From assembly GCF_014838745.1 (NCBI RefSeq), contig NZ_JABUXR010000016.1, positions 1 through 34,543 on the forward strand: a stretch of DNA of 34,543 nucleotides. The letters are read 5' to 3'. The notes under the pieces are model-generated. The model saw nothing but the letters and a program-made list of their open reading frames with translations, had not been told where the DNA came from and ran no database searches. The position numbers and the translations under genes were made by a program. Source of the DNA: Limosilactobacillus urinaemulieris (GTDB lineage: Bacteria > Bacillota > Bacilli > Lactobacillales > Lactobacillaceae). Positions 8,473-17,394 of the stretch are shown here, piece by piece; the stretch's first letter is position 1, and every line of letters starts with the position of its first letter.

Positions 8473-8501
8473 AATATAACTTATTTATAGTAAGTTGTCA
8501 A
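8473..8501 (-). promoter_or_regulatory. Promoter of the cystine operon leader
   Basis: Minus-strand TTGACA (8496-8501), 17-nt spacer, TATATT (8473-8478). This near-consensus promoter begins only a few bases after the end of the upstream ATPase gene and would start a transcript about 235 nt ahead of cgl that carries the leader peptide and attenuator. Confidence 0.8.
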
Positions 8502-8509
8502 CAAAAAAA

Positions 8510-9628
8510 TTAAAGTAATGGATCATAACGAACTGAATCAGGATTTTGCGTATCGTTAAGGTATTGCTTAAACAATGGTAATTTAAACCGTACCCGACCG
8601 TTACCTGCCGGTGTAATTAGGTCCTGCTGAATCATTCGCCGCCGGTATTGGTTAACATAGTTTTGCTGTTGCTTAGCTGACTTGTCATAATTCATCAACG
8701 AAGCAATTTCGGTAGTTGACATATTGTTTGCAACGCCCTGTAAATATTTTCGGTCATTAGTCGAAAGATTATCAAAAATAATGTCATAGCTTTGGGTAAA
8801 CAAGTCTTCTATGTAAAGTTGCTTAATTACCGCAAAAGTATGCTGATTCGGATCTTGGTGGCTAATGTTAGTGGCGTTCCATAATTTGTATCCCAGGAGT
8901 TGAAAGGCAAATGAGTAGCTACCGGTTAATTGGGCCATTTGATGACTAAGCAATGGTGAAAAACTAAGGTGCTTTTGGTATTCATTTTCAATTCGGTTAA
9001 CATCTAACATCGTTGTTTGAATGTGACGTGCCCGCTTAAGAAAAGTTAACGTCTGCTCGTGCTCAATCTCATAAATCATCTGTGGTAGGCCATCAGCAAC
9101 CAAGTAAAAGTTCAAATTGTGTCTTTTAAGGTTTTGCAATAGCTGAACAAACTCACGAGTATTCTCCTTATGGTTAAACTCATCAATGAAAATGACTACC
9201 TTTTTGTTGAGTTTAGTTAGCATTGCCATAAAATTCTCAATGTCCTGAGTAGTATAGTCCTCGTTTGTTTTATTAAAACTTAAACTAAAGCCCATAGTTG
9301 AGATTGTCGAAATGTGATCTAGTAATGAATGAACCTTAAAAATATCCCTCAGTTCCCAGCCAAATGCTTGAAACATATGTTGATTATTATCAATCTCCAA
9401 AATGTAAGTATCATCAAGCTGACTAACCTGCTGCTCAATTTTAGTTAATAGTGCTGTCTTTCCCGATCCACGAAGGCCAGTAATGAAAATTACCCGATTT
9501 GGATCACCATATTTGATGGCTTCCGCAACTGCCTGTGGGCTTTCAAAATCACTTTGATAATTTGGTAGCATAATGTTTGGTGGTGTTCCGAAACTAGGAT
9601 CAAACGGATTTCTTGGTAAATTTTCCAA
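8510..9628 (-). CDS. Orphan AAA ATPase with C-terminal winged-helix region
   Basis: ATP-binding protein of the AAA/STAND-like group; exact role unknown. Walker A is TGLRGSGKTALL and Walker B is KVVIFIDEFNH about 95 residues later; an arginine-rich segment and a likely DNA-binding winged-helix region (SLMNYDKSAKQQQNYVNQYRRRM) lie near the C-terminus, resembling the Orc1/Cdc6-like ATPases scattered in lactobacilli. The start is uncertain: no ATG fits. I favour a TTG at 9628 with AAGGTGG 5 nt upstream (373 aa); a TTG at 9670 (386 aa) has no ribosome binding site. A terminator lies immediately upstream, so its promoter is not obvious. It has no functional partner next to it. Confidence 0.72.
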   Translation of the reverse strand: MENLPRNPFDPSFGTPPNIMLPNYQSDFESPQAVAEAIKYGDPNRVIFITGLRGSGKTALLTKIEQQVSQLDDTYILEIDNNQHMFQAFGWELRDIFKVHSLLDHISTISTMGFSLSFNKTNEDYTTQDIENFMAMLTKLNKKVVIFIDEFNHKENTREFVQLLQNLKRHNLNFYLVADGLPQMIYEIEHEQTLTFLKRARHIQTTMLDVNRIENEYQKHLSFSPLLSHQMAQLTGSYSFAFQLLGYKLWNATNISHQDPNQHTFAVIKQLYIEDLFTQSYDIIFDNLSTNDRKYLQGVANNMSTTEIASLMNYDKSAKQQQNYVNQYRRRMIQQDLITPAGNGRVRFKLPLFKQYLNDTQNPDSVRYDPLL

Positions 9629-9678
9629 TCGCTCCACCTTCTTTTTACATTCTTTTACATTTTCACGCAAACGATAAT

Positions 9679-9717
9679 AAATAAAAATAGCACCCGACCT
9701 GCTCAGTCAAGTACTAT
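9679..9717 (-). terminator. Terminator after esterase gene
   Basis: On the minus strand, ATAGTACTTGACT pairs with AGGTCGGGTGCTAT to form a 13-bp stem with several G-T pairs, followed by TTTTTATTTATT. It ends the gpmA-like/esterase transcript, only about 40-60 nt ahead of the AAA ATPase start. Confidence 0.7.
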
Positions 9718-9796
9718 CACAATTATCATAGTAGCTTTTTCTCTAAAATATAATCACTGGTAATAGATTTAACTTTTTAACATAACCTATTAATTA

Positions 9797-10666
9797 TTAA
9801 AGTTTCAGCTTCTTATCCAAGAATGCCAGCACATGATCATAGATCGCTTGGCTCCAGAAATCACGCTCATGGTTGGCATTAGTAACCCGGTAAGCTTCGA
9901 CCTCAGCGCCAACAGACGTGAGTTTTTTATCCATTTCTTCCATTTGATGATAAGGAACAACTTTATCTGCATCCCCATGAAAAAGCTGGAATGGCGGATA
10001 CTGTTTACCTTCAACCACCCGGTAAAGAGGGCTCATTTCATGCATGATTTCTGGCCACTTCTTTTTATCCATCCCAAATAGGCAGTATTTCAGAATGTCA
10101 TTCCCCGGAACCTTATCGGTATACTTAAACGTCTCCTCAACGTCCATTGGAGCGAAACAAGAAACCACCGCCGAAACAGCATCTGACTGATCATCATAAT
10201 CAGCCGTCTTATACTTCGGATCGTCTCCCGTAAGGCCAACTAACATGGCGGCATTAGCTCCTGAAGATGTTCCCCAGATTGCCACCCGTTCTGGATCAAT
10301 TGCGTACTTCTTGGCATTTGCCCGTAAAAAGCGGATCGCTGTTTTGACGTCATCAAGGAACGCGGGAAACGGATGTCCATCTAAAGAATTACGGTGTTGC
10401 ACCGTTGCAACTATATAGCCGTTCTTTACAAACTGGACTAATTGAGGAATCTTTTCCCCGAACGTTGGTAATCGCCATGAACTCCCCTGAACAAACACAA
10501 TCAGTGGTCGGGGCTCAGTAGTGTATTCTTGAGGGTAACGCTGTGTCCATGGGGTTAGCACTTCAAGTTTTAATGCTTGACCATCTGCTGCGGCATAGAC
10601 GACATTTTCAATTAAGCGAACTTGACCACTAAGGGTCGGGTTATTCTTAATCTCATGAATTGCCAT
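9797..10666 (-). CDS. Alpha/beta hydrolase, carboxylesterase type
   Basis: Serine hydrolase of about 289 aa from the BD-FAE/esterase-lipase group. The nucleophile elbow is GTSSG (Ser about 134) in RVAIWGTSSGANAAML; the acid is in HGDADKVVPYHQ and the His in TNANHERDFW, so the triad is complete. The oxyanion region is VFVQGSSWR rather than the HGGG of hormone-sensitive lipases. No signal peptide, so cytoplasmic. The substrate is unknown; short-chain or cinnamoyl esters are possible. Its start overlaps the end of the upstream mutase gene by about 14 nt, which implies translational coupling. I prefer the ATG at 10666 (GGTGA upstream) over that at 10678, which lacks a binding site. Confidence 0.8.
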   Translation of the reverse strand: MAIHEIKNNPTLSGQVRLIENVVYAAADGQALKLEVLTPWTQRYPQEYTTEPRPLIVFVQGSSWRLPTFGEKIPQLVQFVKNGYIVATVQHRNSLDGHPFPAFLDDVKTAIRFLRANAKKYAIDPERVAIWGTSSGANAAMLVGLTGDDPKYKTADYDDQSDAVSAVVSCFAPMDVEETFKYTDKVPGNDILKYCLFGMDKKKWPEIMHEMSPLYRVVEGKQYPPFQLFHGDADKVVPYHQMEEMDKKLTSVGAEVEAYRVTNANHERDFWSQAIYDHVLAFLDKKLKL

Positions 10667-11351
10667 TCTCTTCACCATCCATTGTAATAAAAGTTTTCTT
10701 AGTAATATTTAATGCTGGATCAAACTCATACAGGATCGGCTTCCCATTCGGAACTTCCACTTGGTCGATTTGATCATCAGGAATTTGATCAAGGTACTTA
10801 ATTAATGCCCGTAACGAGCTCCCATGAGCAACAATTAACTGATTTTTACCATCCATTAATCGTGGCGCAATCTGGTCTTCCCAGTATGGTAACAACCGTT
10901 TTTGGGTCATTGCTAGGCTTTCACTGTACGGCATCTTGACGCCAAGGCGATCATACCGCCGCTCGTGTTGCCGGTGTTTCAATTTTGGCGGAACTTCACT
11001 GTATCCCCGGCGCCACCGATGCAACTGTTCTGCACCAACTTCTTCCTTGACCTTGGCTTTATTTAAACCGCTAAGAGCACCATAATGACGTTCATTTAGT
11101 CGCCAGGTTTTATAAACCGGAATGTAAAGCTGATCAATTCTTTCCAGAATAATGTTCATTGTTTTGATTGCTCGTGACATATAAGAAGTATGGGCATCAT
11201 CAAATTGAATCCCCATTCTTGCCAATTCATCACCAACCATCTGTCCCTGTTCAATTCCCTTTTCGGTTAGCGGAACATCTGTCCATCCTGTGAAAATATT
11301 GTCGCGATTGGCCTGACTTTGGCCATGACGAACTATTACTAACTTTGCCAT
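10653..11351 (-). CDS. gpmA: Phosphoglycerate mutase family protein (GpmA-like)
   Basis: Histidine phosphatase superfamily member of 232 aa, most like the 2,3-bisphosphoglycerate-dependent mutase that interconverts 3- and 2-phosphoglycerate. Catalytic His9 is in VIVRHGQSQAN, Arg60 in SRAIKT, Glu87 in RLNERHYGAL, and the second His (about 176) in VAHGSSLRAL. The GWTDVPLTEKG and LNERHYGALSGLNKAK segments fit GpmA. The first motif differs from the usual RHGESxWN (RHGQSQAN here), so it may be a divergent paralog rather than the main glycolytic enzyme. It is cotranscribed with the overlapping hydrolase. Confidence 0.85.
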   Translation of the reverse strand: MAKLVIVRHGQSQANRDNIFTGWTDVPLTEKGIEQGQMVGDELARMGIQFDDAHTSYMSRAIKTMNIILERIDQLYIPVYKTWRLNERHYGALSGLNKAKVKEEVGAEQLHRWRRGYSEVPPKLKHRQHERRYDRLGVKMPYSESLAMTQKRLLPYWEDQIAPRLMDGKNQLIVAHGSSLRALIKYLDQIPDDQIDQVEVPNGKPILYEFDPALNITKKTFITMDGEENGNS

Positions 11352-11386
11352 TCTTAGCCACTCCTTTGCCTCTATCTATGATACAG

Positions 11387-11402
11387 CAATTGTGTACAAT
11401 TG
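11387..11402. promoter_or_regulatory. Inverted repeat upstream of gpmA-like gene
   Basis: CAATTGTGTACAATTG is a perfect 7-bp inverted repeat (CAATTGT / ACAATTG) with a 2-nt centre, about 36 nt upstream of the start codon where the promoter should lie. A candidate operator; the cognate protein is unknown. Confidence 0.4.
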
Positions 11403-11437
11403 AACAGGATTGGGCAATGGCATTTTAATCTCAAAAG

Positions 11438-11501
11438 AAAATAAGGGAAAGTGCCCCTTCAGCCGTTAACTCAACGTTGAATCGCACTCTTCCTTATTTT
11501 T
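11438..11501 (-). terminator. Terminator of lacLM
   Basis: Long imperfect stem whose arms AAAATAAGG and CCTTATTTT extend inward to GTGC / GCAC, located directly after the lacM stop and followed on the minus strand by a T-rich tail. It is long enough to work for both strands. Confidence 0.75.
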
Positions 11502-11503
11502 AA

Positions 11504-12469
11504 TTATTGTTCATTCAAAATAAACGAAAATTCAATGTCACGATCTGCTGGAATGTGATATTGTTCTTCAACATCAGCACCCCAACTATCAATTCCACCA
11601 ACACCACGAACTGCTCCAGCAATCACTAGAACCGTCCGCCGAGCCAATGGCAATTCTTCGATGTGGGTTGCCGATTCAAGCTCTTCTGCAGTATATGGTA
11701 AGCAGCTGAAGTTAAATGGCTTATCTGCTTGACTGACCTTCAAAGAGAACGGTTCAGTTGAATGGTCGGCATTATTTTCCGTTATTTCCCGGGTAATTTT
11801 AAGGTGGCTAGTTTCCATATGCATCCCGTTTTCCTGAGGAACCAGGTACTTAGTAACAGGAAGCCCATCAACATGGTATTTCCCGTGTTCAGCACCAGCC
11901 ATCCGGTCAGGGTAAGTTTCACCAGAAAGCCCTTCATAGTCAAAGCTCGTTGCCGTGGTTGGCATGATGAAGCGAAGACCAAAGACCGGGAGACTAGGGA
12001 GATCTTGATGACCAAAGTAATGAGCATTAATCTTAATTTGACCATCAGCGGTTACTGTATAAGCCACGATAACCTTGGTTGCAGGAACAGTTAACGTTTC
12101 GTAGGTGAATGTAATCGTTACTTCATTAGCAGTTTCGTTATTCGTAAACTGGTTTGTCTCTGGAGCGATTGGTAAGTGATCAAATTGTTGACCGTCAACG
12201 GTTAGCTGAGTTTGACCATTAAGGCACTTTGTAAAAGTATCCGCGGCTAACCATTGTGCCGACTTGATGTTGAAGCCGCTTCCCCGATCGTTATCAGTAG
12301 TTGCTCGCCAGAATGTTGGGGTTGGTACTCGATAAAGCCACTCTTTACCGTTTAATTTTAGTGATTCCAAACCACCCTTTTCGTAACTAAAGATATAATG
12401 GAAGCCTTCGCCACCAAGTCCCAGTGTTCCGTCACCGTAGATCACGTGTAATTTATTTGTGTAAGCCAT
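11504..12469 (-). CDS. lacM: Beta-galactosidase small subunit
   Basis: Second subunit of the heterodimeric LacLM beta-galactosidase (GH2), about 321 aa, corresponding to the C-terminal (domain 5, Bgal_small_N type) part of E. coli LacZ. The [20 protein letters not shown] start and the [21 protein letters not shown] segment are characteristic. The small subunit supplies residues that complete the lactose-binding pocket and is required for activity. The ATG at 12469 is 17 nt inside lacL with AGGAGGT just upstream, so translation is coupled and subunits are made in parallel. Upstream in-frame codons are shadows of lacL. The split is the natural LacLM arrangement, not a frameshift. Confidence 0.95.
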   Translation of the reverse strand: MAYTNKLHVIYGDGTLGLGGEGFHYIFSYEKGGLESLKLNGKEWLYRVPTPTFWRATTDNDRGSGFNIKSAQWLAADTFTKCLNGQTQLTVDGQQFDHLPIAPETNQFTNNETANEVTITFTYETLTVPATKVIVAYTVTADGQIKINAHYFGHQDLPSLPVFGLRFIMPTTATSFDYEGLSGETYPDRMAGAEHGKYHVDGLPVTKYLVPQENGMHMETSHLKITREITENNADHSTEPFSLKVSQADKPFNFSCLPYTAEELESATHIEELPLARRTVLVIAGAVRGVGGIDSWGADVEEQYHIPADRDIEFSFILNEQ

Positions 12470-14402
12470 AGTAATAACGTACCTCCTGCATAGCTGGTTT
12501 TGGAGTCCGGTCAGCAAACATTAGACCATCACCAGAGAATTCATAATCTGAATGACGATCATCGAAGTCGCCACCATACCGCATAACCATTTGTCCACTA
12601 ATTGGATCCTTTACCTGGAGTGCTTGATCAATGAAGTCCCAAATAAAGCCCCCAAAGTATTGTGGATATTTATCAAGAAGCTTAATGTAAGAACCCATTC
12701 CACCAGCGGAGTTCCCCATATCATGCATGTACTCACACTCCATAAACGGCTTATCTGGATTGTTCTTCAAGTATTCTTCAACCTGCTTTGGTGGCAAGTA
12801 CATCCAGCTTTCAACATCTGAGATCTGATCCCGATAATCCTTAGTACCACCCTTTGGCAGGTAGTTAGCTGGGTCCAAGCTTGGAATCTGGTCACTATAA
12901 TCGTGCGTATGACAAATCCCTTCATAGTGAACAAGACGACTATCATCATGTTCCTTGTAGAATTGTTGCATGGCTACCAAGTTATCTCCAGCAAACGATT
13001 CATTTCCGAAAGACCAGAACAAGATCGCTGTGTGGTTCTTGAAGAATTCGTAGTTGCTCCGTGCCCGGTCAACAACCACTTCTTTCCATTGTGGAACAGA
13101 ACCCGGAACGTTATCTGAAGGTTCGATTGCGCCCATCTTTTGCCAAGTGGCGTGTGATTCAAGGTTATTTTCAGCCATCATGTAAATACCGTTTTGATCG
13201 CAGAGGTAGTACCACGGAATCTGGTCTGGGTAGTGACATGTCCGCACAGCATTAATGTTGTTTTCCTTAAAGGTATGCAGATCACTAAGCATGTCCTTCA
13301 TGGTTACTGAACGGCCACGATGATCATCCCATTCGTGACGGTTAACCCCGTTAATAATTAGCCGTTTGCCATTTAGCAGAACGACATGTTCAGGACTAAT
13401 TTCAATTCTCCGGAAGCCAAACTGGTATGGGATTAACTCAACTAGGTTGCCATTTTCATCATGGATTTCAATCAATAATTGGTAAAGGTATGGATCATGG
13501 TTATCCCAAAGGTGAACATCTTTGAATTCATGTGGTGCAATCGTAACCGACTCGTCAATCGACTTAGTTTCATCCAACAAAGTAGTCCCATCATGATCCT
13601 TAACCATGACATGAACACTTCCAGCCTGTTCACCAACAAGGTTAAGGTCTATTGATAATTCACCATCACGGTAATTATCAGCAACCCGTGGCTTCAACGT
13701 GAAGTCTTCTAGGTGAGTTACCGGTTGGGCCAGCAATTCAACACTTCTGAAGATCCCAGAGAAGCGGAACATATCCTGATCTTCAATCCAGGAAGCTGTG
13801 CTGTGCTTAAACACCTCGACCGCGATCACATTATCTTCATCCTGAATATATGGGGTGAGATCAAATTCAGACGGCGTAAAACTGTCTTCAGCATAACCAA
13901 TGAAGTGACCATTAAGCCACAAGTACATTGACCGCTCGACACCTTCGAAACGAACCCGGATTTGCTTGCCCCGCAATTCATCATTCAGGTCAAAATGCTT
14001 CAAGTAAAGGCCGACAGTGTTATCTTTACCCTCGCTAAAGGAACCCTCTTCAGGATCATCCTGGCTTAATGCATAGGCAGGGCGACGAAAAATCTTCCCT
14101 TCCCACGGAATTAAGGTGTTAATGTAATTATTTTGTGCATAATCGCTTAATTCAATTTCACTAGGAACCTCAATTCGATCAAAGCCACTAGCGTCAAAGT
14201 CTGCTTGATAAAAATTCTTGATCCTCTCCTGAGGCGTTTGAGCAAATTTAAATTGCCACTGACCATCAAGACTCTGTTCAAAGCTACTCTTGTGTTTCTG
14301 CCACTCTGCATAATCACGGTAGAAATGGTGGTCACTATGCGCTGGTAGCTGGTTAACCCGAAAAGTCTCCGGATCATCCAACCATTTGATATTTGCTTCC
14401 AT
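12453..14402 (-). CDS. lacL: Beta-galactosidase large subunit
   Basis: Large subunit of LacLM, 649 aa, cytoplasmic GH2 enzyme that hydrolyses lactose and can transglycosylate. In order: sugar-binding domain, immunoglobulin-like domain, and TIM barrel. The GH2 signature [11 protein letters not shown] lies mid-protein. The acid/base Glu is in [13 protein letters not shown] and the nucleophile Glu in [18 protein letters not shown], both intact. GAGGAGG 9 nt before the ATG is a strong binding site. No lactose permease or LacR gene is present next to it, so uptake must be encoded elsewhere. A cre-like site about 40 nt upstream suggests CcpA control. Confidence 0.97.
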   Translation of the reverse strand: MEANIKWLDDPETFRVNQLPAHSDHHFYRDYAEWQKHKSSFEQSLDGQWQFKFAQTPQERIKNFYQADFDASGFDRIEVPSEIELSDYAQNNYINTLIPWEGKIFRRPAYALSQDDPEEGSFSEGKDNTVGLYLKHFDLNDELRGKQIRVRFEGVERSMYLWLNGHFIGYAEDSFTPSEFDLTPYIQDEDNVIAVEVFKHSTASWIEDQDMFRFSGIFRSVELLAQPVTHLEDFTLKPRVADNYRDGELSIDLNLVGEQAGSVHVMVKDHDGTTLLDETKSIDESVTIAPHEFKDVHLWDNHDPYLYQLLIEIHDENGNLVELIPYQFGFRRIEISPEHVVLLNGKRLIINGVNRHEWDDHRGRSVTMKDMLSDLHTFKENNINAVRTCHYPDQIPWYYLCDQNGIYMMAENNLESHATWQKMGAIEPSDNVPGSVPQWKEVVVDRARSNYEFFKNHTAILFWSFGNESFAGDNLVAMQQFYKEHDDSRLVHYEGICHTHDYSDQIPSLDPANYLPKGGTKDYRDQISDVESWMYLPPKQVEEYLKNNPDKPFMECEYMHDMGNSAGGMGSYIKLLDKYPQYFGGFIWDFIDQALQVKDPISGQMVMRYGGDFDDRHSDYEFSGDGLMFADRTPKPAMQEVRYYYGLHK

Positions 14403-14441
14403 CGACGAAATTCCTCCTCAAAAAAATTCATTACAGCCTAA

Positions 14442-14455
14442 GTATAGCGCTTTCA
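14442..14455 (-). promoter_or_regulatory. cre-like site upstream of lacL
   Basis: Minus-strand TGAAAGCGCTATAC fits 12 of 14 positions of the catabolite-responsive element TGWAANCGNTNWCA (the last two bases differ). It lies about 40-53 nt before the lacL start, next to TATACT sequences that could be -10 elements, a position suited to repression by CcpA. Confidence 0.5.
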
Positions 14456-14563
14456 TTAGTATAAAGATAGCTTTTGCTAGACAGAAGCAGTTGATAATGA
14501 CCAATTTCTATGTGGAAAAAGCATTAACTAGCTATTTCAAAGCTTGCTTAAAAATTTTTAAAA

Positions 14564-14597
14564 CAAAAAAACACTTAACCAAACAGTTAAGTGTTTT
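14564..14597 (-). terminator. Terminator of tRNA-Leu
   Basis: ACACTTAAC / GTTAAGTGT stem with a 6-nt loop, followed by a T7 tract on the minus strand, right after the tRNA-Leu 3' end. Confidence 0.85.
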
Positions 14598-14602
14598 AGT
14601 AG

Positions 14603-14688
14603 TGCGGCCGAGAGGACTTGAACCTCCACGGTCATAATCGACCATAAGATCCTTAATCTTACGCGTCTGCCAGTTCCGCCACGACCGC
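14603..14688 (-). tRNA. tRNA-Leu (anticodon AAG)
   Basis: 86-nt class II tRNA. The acceptor stem pairs GCGGTCG with CGGCCGC (A discriminator), the anticodon stem TAAGA / TCTTA encloses the loop TTAAGGA giving anticodon AAG, a long variable arm follows, and GGTTCAAGTCC forms the T arm. No CCA is encoded. Confidence 0.95.
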
Positions 14689-14745
14689 ATATCAACCAAC
14701 GAATATTATTATAGCAAGATCTCTATTCGTTGGCAACAACTTTTT

Positions 14746-15204
14746 TTAATTTTTCAAAACAAAATGATGACCGCACCGTCTGCAAACATAGCGGTTAGTG
14801 TTAAACCGCCGTTGACGCGCGATCCGAATTCCACACCCAGTACACTGATAGTACCAATAATGGTGGGTCCTCCGTCTGGCTTTCGCTTTACTGGTTGCCG
14901 GTGCATAACGTGAACCACCAACCTTGGCTAACAACTGACGGAAATCAGCGCTTTGATGACGATAATCACGGCTGGTTAAGTGAAGGTGATAATGACAGAG
15001 TTCATGGAGCACTACTCGCCTTAAATTAGCTAAATCAAACTCGGTGTACATCAGTGGGTTAATATCAATATGGTGATCATTTAAGTGATAACGACCACCA
15101 GTTGTCCGTAAGCGTGAATTAAAGAAGATTTGATGCTCAAATGGTCGGTGGAAGCTTTCCATCGACCATTTTTCAGTTAACTTTTGTAGTTGTTGATTAT
15201 CCAT
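14746..15204 (-). CDS. SprT-like zinc metalloprotease-fold protein
   Basis: Member of the SprT family (YdcK/SprT-like), about 152 aa. It has the zinc metallopeptidase motif HELCHYH (about 67-73) and a C-terminal zinc ribbon (CTGCG...CRRCG). Eukaryotic SprT relatives cleave DNA-protein crosslinks; the bacterial role is not established. The start ATG at 15204 overlaps the stop of tex by 8 nt (ATGGATAA), indicating cotranscription and coupling; tex-sprT pairs are common in lactobacilli. Both zinc sites look intact. Confidence 0.85.
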   Translation of the reverse strand: MDNQQLQKLTEKWSMESFHRPFEHQIFFNSRLRTTGGRYHLNDHHIDINPLMYTEFDLANLRRVVLHELCHYHLHLTSRDYRHQSADFRQLLAKVGGSRYAPATSKAKARRRTHHYWYYQCTGCGIRIARQRRFNTNRYVCRRCGHHFVLKN

Positions 15205-17374
15205 TAGCCTCTTCTTGAGGAGCAATCATCGTTAATTGGATCCGTTGACGCTTAAGATCAACGTCATCAATCCAAACATCAACAATGTCACCAACAGAAA
15301 CGGCTGATCGTGGATCCTTGATGAACTGCTTACTCATTTTAGAAACGTGAACAAGGCCGTCATGCTTAACACCAATGTCAACAAAGGCACCAAAGTCGAC
15401 AACGTTTCTTACCGTTCCCTGAAGCTTCATCCCCGACTTCAAATCGTCAATCTTCATGACATCTTGGCGGAGTAATGGTGCTGGCATTGAATCACGTAAG
15501 TCACGTCCCGGCTTTTGCAGTGATGCAATAATATCCTTGACCGTTTCTTCACCAGCATTATCTGTGGTGAAGTCATTAACATCAATCTTCTTTAATTGCT
15601 TTTCAGCAGCGTCGGAGCCGAGACTATCAACATTAATCTCAGCATTTTCCATAATCTTCTCAGCAATCGGATAACTTTCAGGGTGGACATTCGTATTATC
15701 AAGCGGATTATCACCATTAACAATCCGTAAGAACCCAACCGATTGCTGATAAGCCTTAGGACCCAATCTTGGAACATCCTTCAACTGCTTTCGGTTAGTG
15801 TATTTCCCATGCTCATCACGGTATTTAACAATGTTCTTCGCAGTAGTCTTGTTTAATCCAGAAATCTGGGTTAACAGTTGGTAACTCGCGGTGTTCAGGT
15901 TAACCCCAACTCGGTTAACTGCCCGCTCAACAACTGCATCAAGCTCACCAGCTAGTTCCTTCTTTGGCAAGTCATGTTGGTACTGACCGACACCAATTGC
16001 TTGTGGTTCAATTTTCACTAGTTCAGCAAGTGGATCCTGAAGTCGCCGGCCAATACTAATTGCACTCCGTTGTTCAACATGAAGATCAGGGAATTCATCC
16101 CGGGCTTCCTTACTTGCCGAATAAACGGATGCCCCTGCTTCATTCACAATCACATAGTAGACCGGCCGTTTTATCTTCTTGAGAGTGTTCACAACAAACT
16201 GTTCAGATTCACGGCTAGCAGTCCCATTACCAATTGCGATCATCTCAACATGGTATTTTTCAATCAAATCAATTAATTGCCCTTCAGCTTTTGCCCGCTC
16301 TTCTTCTGGAGCTGGCTTATGCGGATAGATAACTGCCTTAGTGAGAAACTTCCCGTTTTCATCTAATACAGCCAGCTTACAACCAGTCCGGTAAGCAGGA
16401 TCAAAGCCCAGAACAACTTTCCCCTTAATCGGTGCCTGCATTAATAGGTGGTAAAGATTTTCACCGAAGACCTTAATTGCTTGTTGATCCGCATCTTCTG
16501 TTAATTGACGCCGAATTTCTCGTTCAATTGCTGGCCCCAAAAAGCGTTTGTAGGAGTCTGTATAGGCATCCTCGATCAATTTAACCGCGGCATTTTCCTT
16601 GCTCGTCCGAATTAACCGGAAATGAAGATAATTCAAGACTGCATCATCATCGACGTTAACCTTAACGTTTAAAACGCCTTCCTTTTCTCCCCGGTTAATT
16701 GCTAATACTTGGTAAGAACTCAAATTCTTTACAGGACTTGTAAAGTCATAGTATTGTTCATACGTCTTTAGTTCGTCCTTTTCCTTACCATTGCGCTTGA
16801 CAGTCGTCACTAATTGACCATGCTGTCCCATAAAGTTTCGTAACCAGCTCCGGACAGTTGACATTTCACTAATTGCTTCAGCTAAGATTTCGTGAGCACC
16901 ATTCAGTGCGTCATCCACAGTCTTAACATCATCGTTTAAATACTTGGCTGCTTCAGTTTGTGGATCAGCATCGGGATAAGTTAATAACCAATTAGCAAAC
17001 GGTGCCAGGCCATGCTCCCGGGCAACTTGGGCCTTGGTTTGTCGCTTTTGCTTATATGGCAAGTAAAGATCTTCAACGGTCTGCAGCTCAGTTGCCGCCA
17101 AGATTTGCTTTTCCAGAGCAGGCGTCAGCTTACCAGCTTCTTTAATTTTATTAATAACGGTTTGCTGCCGCTCAAGTAGTGTCGTCGCATGCCGATATTG
17201 GTCATGAATTTCTTGAAGCTGCACTTCATCCAACGTCCCAGTCGCTTCTTTTCGGTACCGGGCAATGAATGGAATGGTGTCTCCCTCATCCATTAACTTC
17301 AAAGCTGCTTTAATTTGTGATTCATGCAGTTTTGGGAGTTGCTTGCTTACTAATTTAATTGATTTTTCGTCCAT
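15197..17374 (-). CDS. tex: Tex family RNA-binding transcription accessory protein
   Basis: Conserved nucleic-acid-binding protein of about 725 aa. Order of domains: N-terminal helical region with the IPFIARYRKEATG motif, YqgF-like RNase H fold (GKVVLGFDPAYRTGCKLAVLD and IAIGNGTASRESE), helix-hairpin-helix repeats (about 490-560), and a C-terminal S1 RNA-binding domain (GMKLQGTVRNVVDFGAFVDIGVKHDGLVH). In other bacteria Tex affects transcription and stress fitness. I choose the ATG at 17374 with GGAGG upstream; longer readings run into the nadE end. It lies 20 nt after nadE in a pncB-nadE-tex-sprT transcript. Confidence 0.93.
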   Translation of the reverse strand: MDEKSIKLVSKQLPKLHESQIKAALKLMDEGDTIPFIARYRKEATGTLDEVQLQEIHDQYRHATTLLERQQTVINKIKEAGKLTPALEKQILAATELQTVEDLYLPYKQKRQTKAQVAREHGLAPFANWLLTYPDADPQTEAAKYLNDDVKTVDDALNGAHEILAEAISEMSTVRSWLRNFMGQHGQLVTTVKRNGKEKDELKTYEQYYDFTSPVKNLSSYQVLAINRGEKEGVLNVKVNVDDDAVLNYLHFRLIRTSKENAAVKLIEDAYTDSYKRFLGPAIEREIRRQLTEDADQQAIKVFGENLYHLLMQAPIKGKVVLGFDPAYRTGCKLAVLDENGKFLTKAVIYPHKPAPEEERAKAEGQLIDLIEKYHVEMIAIGNGTASRESEQFVVNTLKKIKRPVYYVIVNEAGASVYSASKEARDEFPDLHVEQRSAISIGRRLQDPLAELVKIEPQAIGVGQYQHDLPKKELAGELDAVVERAVNRVGVNLNTASYQLLTQISGLNKTTAKNIVKYRDEHGKYTNRKQLKDVPRLGPKAYQQSVGFLRIVNGDNPLDNTNVHPESYPIAEKIMENAEINVDSLGSDAAEKQLKKIDVNDFTTDNAGEETVKDIIASLQKPGRDLRDSMPAPLLRQDVMKIDDLKSGMKLQGTVRNVVDFGAFVDIGVKHDGLVHVSKMSKQFIKDPRSAVSVGDIVDVWIDDVDLKRQRIQLTMIAPQEEANG

Positions 17375-17394
17375 ACAATCCTCCGTCAGTAGTT

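Noticed and set aside
11504-14402. Frameshifted or split lacZ
   Set aside because: LacL plus LacM as overlapping genes is the normal heterodimeric beta-galactosidase of lactobacilli; both subunits are full length.
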